Of a stretch of 12,234 nucleotides of DNA, positions 7,822-12,234 are shown piece after piece. The position numbers and the translations under genes are program-made. The notes beneath the pieces were generated by a model. It searched no databases. It worked only from the letters and a program-made list of their open reading frames with translations, and was not told where the DNA came from. Origin of the DNA: Pseudaestuariivita sp. (GTDB lineage Bacteria; Pseudomonadota; Alphaproteobacteria; Rhodobacterales; Rhodobacteraceae); NCBI GenBank assembly GCA_020629995.1, contig JAHDCH010000060.1:1-12234 (forward strand), read 5' to 3'. Within the stretch, counting starts at the first letter, position 1, and every line of letters starts with the position of its first letter.

Positions 7822-9876
7822 TTATCCTTCGATGCGCGTCAGATCGGCAACGCCGAGGCACAGTTTCCGGATATCTCCCAACAGGTTGAGCCGGTTTCTT
7901 CGCGTGATGTCGCTGTCGGCGTTGACCTGCACCTTGTCAAAGAATGCATCAATCGGCCCGCGCAAGGCGGCCATCTCGGTCATCGCTGCGGCGAAGTCCT
8001 GCGCCTCGGTCGCCCGTTCAATTTTAGGCCCACGCTCGCAAAGCGCGGCAAACAGAGCGGTTTCCTCAGGCTCTTCGGCAAATTTGACATCCGCACCGTA
8101 TTCATAGGCGACGCCGTCCTTGTCCTCGGCCTGGGTCAGGATGTTGTTGGCCCGCTTGAACCCTTGCACCAGGTTTTCGCCATCGTCGGTCTTCAGCGTC
8201 TCGCTCAGCGCCTCTGCCCGCTTGACCAGCAGCGCCAGATCATCCGACCCGGGCATGGCGATGCAGGCGTCGATGATGTCATGCCGGATGCCTTGGTCGC
8301 GCAGGTAAACCTTGAGGCGGTCGTGGAAGAACCCGATCAGATCCTCACCATCCGTCTTTTTGTTTGCCAAGGCAATGGATTGCGCCAGCGGCAAGGACGC
8401 CCCACTCTCCAGCACAATCCGGATCACACCCAGCGCGGCGCGGCGCAGGGCAAAGGGATCGCCCGAGCCGGTCGGCTTTTCACCGATGGCCCACATGCCC
8501 GTCAGCAGGTCCAGCTTGTCAGCCAGCGCCACCGCGCGGCTGACGGCGCCGGTGGGCACATCGTCGGACGGGCCAAGCGGCTGATAATGGGCCGCGCAGG
8601 CGTCGGCCACCGCGTCACTCTCGCCGGCGGCGCGGGCGTAGTAGCCGCCCATGACGCCCTGCAGCTCCGGGAATTCATAGACCATCTCGGACGACAGATC
8701 GGCCTTGGCCAGCGTTGCCGCACGCGCCGCCTCATCCGCGTCCGCGCCGATCGCCGGTGCCAGCTCGCGCGCCAGGGCCGCGATGCGGTCAATCCTCTCT
8801 TTCTGAGAGCCGATTTCGCGGTGGAATGTCACGTTTTCAAGCGCTTGCAACCAGACGCTCATGTCGCTTTCGGCGATGCGCAGATCGTTCTCCCAAAAGA
8901 ACTTGGCGTCAGCCAGCCGCGCCGAAAGCACTTTTTGGTTGCCGGCAAGGATCGTCGCGCCATTGTCAGCCGTCTCGCGGTTGGCGACGGTGACGAAGCG
9001 CACGATCTGTCCGTCCTTGCCCCGCACCGAAAAGAACTTTTGATGCTCTTTCATTGAAGTTTGCAGAACCTCAGGTGGAAGGCCCAGAAAATCCTCGCCG
9101 ATCTCGCCCATCAGCACGACGGGCCATTCGACCAGCCCCGCGACCTCGCGCAGCAGGCCGGGGTCTTCGACCACCTCCAGCCCTTGGGCAAAGGCCTGGT
9201 TGGCGGCTTCGGCGCGGATGGTCTCCATCCGCTCCTCGGCGCTCAGCACCACATGCGCGCGCTTGAGCTTTGCCGCGTAATCCTCGAAAGATACGACAGA
9301 AAACGCGCCCGGCGCCATGAAGCGGTGGCCTTCCGTCACGTCCCCGGACACGATCCCGTCCACATCCAGCGGCACGACACTGGCGCCCGCCTCATCGGTC
9401 AGGATGCACAGGATGCGGTGCAGCGGGCGCACCCAGCGCAACGACCCGCTGCCCCAGCGCATTGCCTTGGGCCAGGGAAAGCCGCGGATGGTCTTTTCCA
9501 GCACTTTGGCAATGATCTCGGCGGCTGGGCGGCCTTCTTTGACCACTGTGGCGTAGTAGAACGTGCCCTTCTTTTCCTCGCGCTCTTCCAGCTGGTCGCG
9601 GGTCACGCCTGCGCCGCGCAAAAAGCCCTCGATCGCCTTGTCCGGCGCGCCGACCTTTGGGCCGCGCCGTTCCTCTCGGAGAGTGGGCGATTCGGCCACG
9701 ACACCTTCGACCGTCAGACACAGCCGCCGGGGCGTCGCAAAAGCCGCGGCCGACGCATAGGTCAGGCCTGCGTCGACCATGCCGCCGGTGACCAGCTTTT
9801 GCAGGTCCTCGGCCGCGCGCGCCTGCATGCGTGCAGGAATTTCTTCTGAAAAAAGTTCGATCAGCAGATCAGGCAT
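7822..9876 (-). CDS. glyS: Glycyl-tRNA synthetase beta subunit
   Basis: Beta subunit of the bacterial heterotetrameric (alpha2beta2) glycyl-tRNA synthetase; it binds tRNA-Gly while the alpha subunit carries the catalytic core. The 684-residue length is normal for the family. The start MPDLLIELFSEEIPARMQ is the classic GlyS N-terminus, and MKEHQKFFSVRG, EMVYEFPELQGVMGGYYA and DPFALRRAALGVIRI are recognisable family segments. The C-terminal part carries the DALR-type anticodon-binding region (FDKVQVNADSDITRRNRLNL, near the end). The ATG at 9876 has GAGAGG seven bases upstream; an ATG at 9900 would add eight residues but lies inside the preceding gene. Start and upstream stop overlap as TGATG, so translation is probably coupled to the upstream small gene. 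Minus-strand neighbours are glyQ upstream and the PPDK-family gene downstream. Confidence 0.97.
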   Translation of the reverse strand: MPDLLIELFSEEIPARMQARAAEDLQKLVTGGMVDAGLTYASAAAFATPRRLCLTVEGVVAESPTLREERRGPKVGAPDKAIEGFLRGAGVTRDQLEEREEKKGTFYYATVVKEGRPAAEIIAKVLEKTIRGFPWPKAMRWGSGSLRWVRPLHRILCILTDEAGASVVPLDVDGIVSGDVTEGHRFMAPGAFSVVSFEDYAAKLKRAHVVLSAEERMETIRAEAANQAFAQGLEVVEDPGLLREVAGLVEWPVVLMGEIGEDFLGLPPEVLQTSMKEHQKFFSVRGKDGQIVRFVTVANRETADNGATILAGNQKVLSARLADAKFFWENDLRIAESDMSVWLQALENVTFHREIGSQKERIDRIAALARELAPAIGADADEAARAATLAKADLSSEMVYEFPELQGVMGGYYARAAGESDAVADACAAHYQPLGPSDDVPTGAVSRAVALADKLDLLTGMWAIGEKPTGSGDPFALRRAALGVIRIVLESGASLPLAQSIALANKKTDGEDLIGFFHDRLKVYLRDQGIRHDIIDACIAMPGSDDLALLVKRAEALSETLKTDDGENLVQGFKRANNILTQAEDKDGVAYEYGADVKFAEEPEETALFAALCERGPKIERATEAQDFAAAMTEMAALRGPIDAFFDKVQVNADSDITRRNRLNLLGDIRKLCLGVADLTRIEG

Positions 9877-10400
9877 CAGTTCGCCTCTCGTTCGGGGCAA
9901 TCGTCGCCCAGCGGCGTGCCGTCATAGGCCTTGTCGCCGCATTCGTTGATGTCGTGCCAGACATAGCCGCGCCCGTCGTCGGTGATGGCGACAATGCGGT
10001 CGATGCCAAATTCGATGTTGCGCGTGCCCATGAACGCCAGCGCTGTGCCATCGGCCAGCTGCGCGCCAAGCGCGTCCGCGTCAAAACAGTCAAACCACGG
10101 CGGCGCGGTGCGCGGTGCGGCGCGGTCCACGCCTTCGTAGAACTCGGTCAACGAGGGCAGCTCCATGATCGTGGCAAAGCATGCGCGGTAGCGGATGGGT
10201 GAGCTTTCGGCGTCAATCGCCTGAAAATCCTCGTACAAAATCGGTTCAGGCTCGCCCGTGACAACCGACGTCAACTGCACCGCATCACCGGCATCATCAG
10301 CGACCTCGGTATAAAACCCGTACACCTGGAGGTAGTACATCACCGCCCCCGCAATCAGCGAAATCACGACGATCCCTCCTGCAATCCAGCGTCCCGCCAT
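9876..10400 (-). CDS. Membrane-anchored hypothetical protein between glyQ and glyS (DUF6446-like)
   Basis: The 174-residue product has one N-terminal transmembrane segment (about residues 6-24, AGGIVVISLIAGAVMYYLQV), with the remainder probably in the periplasm. That part has a conserved-looking IRYRACFAT segment (69-77), a PPWFDCFDADALG stretch (100-112), an AFMGTRNIEFGIDRIVAI strand-rich stretch (122-139) and a GYVWHDINECGDKAYDGTPL segment near 145-164. Four cysteines (about 74, 105, 154, 168) could form disulfides. From memory the Rhodobacteraceae family called DUF6446 occupies this position; I could not check it. Function is unknown. It starts only three bases after the glyQ stop, with no good Shine-Dalgarno, and overlaps the glyS start by one base, so it appears embedded in the glyQ-glyS transcription unit. 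Confidence 0.82.
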   Translation of the reverse strand: MAGRWIAGGIVVISLIAGAVMYYLQVYGFYTEVADDAGDAVQLTSVVTGEPEPILYEDFQAIDAESSPIRYRACFATIMELPSLTEFYEGVDRAAPRTAPPWFDCFDADALGAQLADGTALAFMGTRNIEFGIDRIVAITDDGRGYVWHDINECGDKAYDGTPLGDDCPEREAN

Positions 10401-10403
10401 GGC

Positions 10404-11319
10404 TCAGGCCACCGCCGCATCGGTCTGGACAAAGGCATCGGCGCACATCTTGGCCAGCGCCCGCACGCGGCCGATATAGGCCTGACGTTCGGTGACCGAG
10501 ATGACGCCACGCGCGTCCAGAAGGTTGAAGATATGGCTGGCCTTGATGCACTGGTCATAGGCCGGATGCGCCATGATGATGCGCTTGCCGGTCTTGGGGT
10601 CCTCGTGCGGCTCGGCAAGAATGGCCGCGCAATGGGCCTCGGCCTCTTCGAAATGCCGCAAGAGCACCGAGGTATCGGCCACGTCGAAATTCCAGCGCGA
10701 ATATTCCTGCTCGGTCTGGCGGAAGATATCGCCGTAGGACAGGGCAATGGGCGCGTCCGGCGCGTTGAACGGCATGTCCATCACGTGATCCACGCCCAGG
10801 ATATACATCGCCAGTCGCTCCAGCCCGTAGGTCAGCTCGCCCGAGACCGGTTTGCAATCATGTCCGCCAACCTGCTGGAAATACGTGAACTGCGACACTT
10901 CCATCCCATCGCACCAGACTTCCCAGCCCAGCCCCCAGGCGCCCAGGGTCGGGCTTTCCAAGTAATCCTCGACCAACAGGAGGTCGGTCAAAGTCGATTC
11001 CGATGGCACGCAACGAACCGAGGTACAGCTCCTGCATGTCGGGCGGCGACGGTTTGATCAGCACCTGGTACTGGTAATAGTGCTGCAGGCGGTTGGGATT
11101 TTCGCCATATCGCCCGTCCGTGGGACGGCGCGAGGGCTGCACATAAGCCGCGGCCCACGGCTTGGCACCAAGGCTGCGCAAGGTTGTCGCCGGGTGGAAC
11201 GTGCCTGCCCCGACCTCCATGTCATAGGGCTGCAAGACGGCACAGCCCTTGTCCGCCCAATAGGTCTGAAGCCGCAGAATGATCTCTTGAAAGCTGCGCG
11301 GTGCGCTGACGTCGCCCAT
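10404..11319 (-). pseudogene. glyQ: Glycyl-tRNA synthetase alpha subunit, with a frame break in this sequence
   Basis: Catalytic alpha subunit of alpha2beta2 glycyl-tRNA synthetase. The N-terminal part is unmistakable Gly[36 protein letters not shown], then [19 protein letters not shown] and [14 protein letters not shown], ending at about residue 109. The rest continues in another frame ([20 protein letters not shown], then [20 protein letters not shown] and on to the TGA at 10404). The frame moves by +1 near 10985-10993; together the parts give about 305 residues, the usual length. Only a weak internal GTG at 11009 could start the second part. The ATG at 11319 has AAGGA upstream. The gene is normally essential and single-copy, so a sequencing or assembly error is as likely as true inactivation. 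It heads the glyQ-small gene-glyS-PPDK unit. Confidence 0.93.
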
Positions 11320-11346
11320 GGAATGTTCCTTGCCTCGCTCGCGCCT

Positions 11347-11375
11347 TGATTACGGGCGTGCCCCGCCGGGGTCAA
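11347..11375 (-). promoter_or_regulatory. glyQ: Candidate promoter for the glyQ operon
   Basis: On the minus strand TTGACC (plus-strand ggtcaa at 11370-11375) is followed after 17 bases by TAATCA (plus-strand tgatta at 11347-11352). The -35 match is good, the -10 match weak. It lies 27 bases before the glyQ ATG, leaving a leader of about 20 bases that holds the AAGGA ribosome-binding site. No T-box-like leader is present, and there is no room for one. Confidence 0.35.
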
Positions 11376-11430
11376 CGCCCCTTGCCCGGAACGCCAAAGG
11401 CACGGAATTTGATCGAATTGACACGCGAAA

Positions 11431-11445
11431 GGGGGTGCAGCCCCC
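11431..11445 (+). repeat. GGGGG/CCCCC inverted repeat in the divergent intergenic region
   Basis: GGGGG TGCAG CCCCC is a five-base-pair GC stem with a five-base loop in the 205-base gap between glyQ and the peptidoglycan-binding gene, 8 bases after a TTGACA at 11418-11423 that lacks a matching -10 at normal spacing. It could be an operator or a short structural element; nothing more can be said. Confidence 0.3.
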
Positions 11446-11453
11446 GCCACATC

Positions 11454-11462
11454 TGGTATGCT
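11454..11462 (+). promoter_or_regulatory. Candidate extended -10 promoter for the peptidoglycan-binding gene
   Basis: TGgTATGCT reads as an extended -10 element (TG, one base, then TATGCT with four of six consensus matches). No -35 hexamer is seen at the matching distance. Transcription would start near 11468-11470, giving a leader of about 55 bases that contains the hairpin at 11482-11501. Confidence 0.28.
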
Positions 11463-11481
11463 GCCCGGCATTGAGCACAAA

Positions 11482-11501
11482 CGCCCCCGAGGAAGGGGGC
11501 G
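11482..11501 (+). promoter_or_regulatory. Leader hairpin upstream of the peptidoglycan-binding gene
   Basis: CGCCCCC GAGGAA GGGGGCG forms a seven-base-pair, all-GC stem with a six-base loop, ending 23 bases before the ATG at 11525. On the minus strand the same hairpin is followed by TTTGTG, a poor T-run, and no minus-strand gene precedes it. A leader structure is therefore more likely than a terminator. Confidence 0.4.
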
Positions 11502-11524
11502 AGGATTATCAAGGGGCGAGTGGC

Positions 11525-12234
11525 ATGATCAGACTGTGGGCAGCGGTTTCCCTTATCATGGCGATCTGGTGTGGCGCAGCGACGGCACAGAGCGCGGATG
11601 CACGGGTCTGGATCCAAGTCGAGGCGCAGCCGAGCCTGACAGCCGCCACCGACCGCGCCCGCGCCTTTGCCGCCGTCCTGCCGGATGTGAACGGCTTTTC
11701 GCTGGGCGGCGGGTGGTACGGCATCGCCCTTGGCCCCTATGAACGCGCCGAGGCGGACCGCCTGCTGCGCGACTATCGCAGTAGCCGCCTTGTGCCGGGC
11801 GACAGCTTTATCGCCTTTACCCGCGCCTACCGCAGTCAGTTCTGGCCTGCCGGAACCGATCTTTTGGCCGATACGGGCACGCGCCCTGCCCCGTCGGGCG
11901 CCGCAGTCACGCAGCCCGAACCGACAACCGAACCCGAGGGCGACACCGCAGAGCAAGAGCCGCAAGCGCCTGCCCCGGCGCCCGAACCTGTTGCCGTGGC
12001 CGACGAGACCCCGCGCGAAGCGCGCGCGTCCGAGGCGCGGCTGACGCGGGACGAAAAGCGCCTGCTGCAGGTCGCGTTGAAATGGGCGGGGTTCTACAAC
12101 GGGGCCATTGACGGCGCCTATGGCCGCGGCACCCGCGGCGCCATGGCCGCCTGGCAAGAGGCCAACAATCACGAGGCCACCGGCATCCTGACCACCGCGC
12201 AGCGGGCCGAGCTGCTGGGCCAGTACAACGCGGT
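11525..12234 (+). CDS. Exported peptidoglycan-binding protein with SPOR-like region (partial)
   Basis: The reading frame is open from the ATG at 11525 to the right edge, giving 236 residues so far. Residues 1-21 form a signal peptide (MIRLWAAVSLIMAIWCGAAT then AQ). Residues about 27-108 resemble a SPOR-type repeat: a VWIQVEAQPSLTAATDRA strand and helix, then GGWYGIALGPYERAEADRLL with the GPY turn. A Pro/Glu/Ala-rich linker follows (about 118-172). Residues about 178-234 match a PG_binding_1 domain (LLQVALKWAGFYNGAIDGAYG then GTRGAMAAWQE, split here). Such proteins bind the cell wall in the periplasm. In Rhodobacteraceae related proteins can carry a further C-terminal enzymatic domain, which would lie beyond this window. 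The ribosome-binding site is a loose AAGGGGCGAG. It is transcribed away from glyQ. Confidence 0.82.
   Translation, partial: MIRLWAAVSLIMAIWCGAATAQSADARVWIQVEAQPSLTAATDRARAFAAVLPDVNGFSLGGGWYGIALGPYERAEADRLLRDYRSSRLVPGDSFIAFTRAYRSQFWPAGTDLLADTGTRPAPSGAAVTQPEPTTEPEGDTAEQEPQAPAPAPEPVAVADETPREARASEARLTRDEKRLLQVALKWAGFYNGAIDGAYGRGTRGAMAAWQEANNHEATGILTTAQRAELLGQYNA

Noticed and set aside
5338..9057. A 1239-codon plus-strand frame opposite the PPDK-family gene and glyS
   Set aside because: The product is rich in His, Gln, Arg and Gly with no domain pattern, and it covers parts of two well-supported minus-strand genes. The long open frame follows from GC-rich codon use in those genes.
10988..10996. 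A prfB-like programmed frameshift site (CTTTGAC) at the glyQ frame break
   Set aside because: The minus strand does hold CTTTGAC, as in the release factor 2 gene. But the incoming frame reads GAC TTT GAC, not CTT TGA, so no stop is positioned to drive the shift, and no AGGGGG-like stimulator precedes it. Nearby substitutions also point to error instead.
11418..11446. A TTGACA-based promoter for the peptidoglycan-binding gene
   Set aside because: TTGACA at 11418-11423 is a perfect -35 hexamer, but the -10 position falls in the CCCCCG run. The TATGCT at 11457 is 33 bases away.
11372..12172. A 266-codon minus-strand frame opposite the peptidoglycan-binding gene
   Set aside because: It is low-complexity, rich in Gly, Ala and Arg, and mirrors a plus-strand gene that has a signal peptide and recognisable domains. 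Typical of antisense frames in GC-rich DNA.
1..12234. CRISPR arrays, insertion sequences, prophage genes, tRNA or rRNA genes
   Set aside because: I saw no regularly spaced repeats, transposase or integrase motifs, or tRNA-like cloverleafs. Almost all the DNA is accounted for by housekeeping genes with short gaps.

Overview
The window looks like chromosomal DNA from a GC-rich alphaproteobacterium, most likely of the Rhodobacteraceae (Roseobacter group). The signs are the high GC content, the gene order folB-folP-glmM, the two-subunit glycyl-tRNA synthetase genes separated by a small membrane-anchored protein gene, and a PPDK-family gene just downstream of glyS. This is a judgement from protein sequence and gene order as I know them; no database was searched.

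Layout. At the left edge (1-43, minus) is only the N-terminus of a small hydrophobic protein. A divergent plus-strand gene (116-1036) encodes an EamA/DMT-type permease with about ten membrane segments. It converges on glmM so tightly that one CTAG palindrome holds both stop codons. From about 1033 to 11319 everything is on the minus strand. Reading in the direction of transcription from the right: glyQ (frameshifted in this sequence), a membrane-anchored hypothetical gene, glyS and a PPDK-family gene. Then come a secreted SleB-type cell-wall hydrolase, folB (with a long extra C-terminal domain), folP and glmM. At the right end, reading away from glyQ, a plus-strand gene (11525 to beyond the edge) encodes an exported protein with a SPOR-like region and a peptidoglycan-binding domain.

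How the genes work together. GlyQ and GlyS are the two subunits of glycyl-tRNA synthetase; the small gene between them abuts both and is probably translationally coupled. FolB and FolP act in dihydrofolate synthesis. GlmM makes glucosamine-1-phosphate for UDP-GlcNAc and so feeds peptidoglycan and LPS. The hydrolase and the peptidoglycan-binding protein act on or bind the wall. The PPDK-family protein links pyruvate and phosphoenolpyruvate.

Most of the window is ordinary housekeeping DNA. The points worth a second look are the +1 frame break in glyQ inside a short patch of unlikely substitutions, a folB gene fused to what looks like a degenerate amino-acid-kinase-like domain, a PPDK with a diverged ATP-grasp half, and several compact hairpins placed at translation starts. 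I did not find a convincing undescribed defence, mobile or CRISPR-type system.
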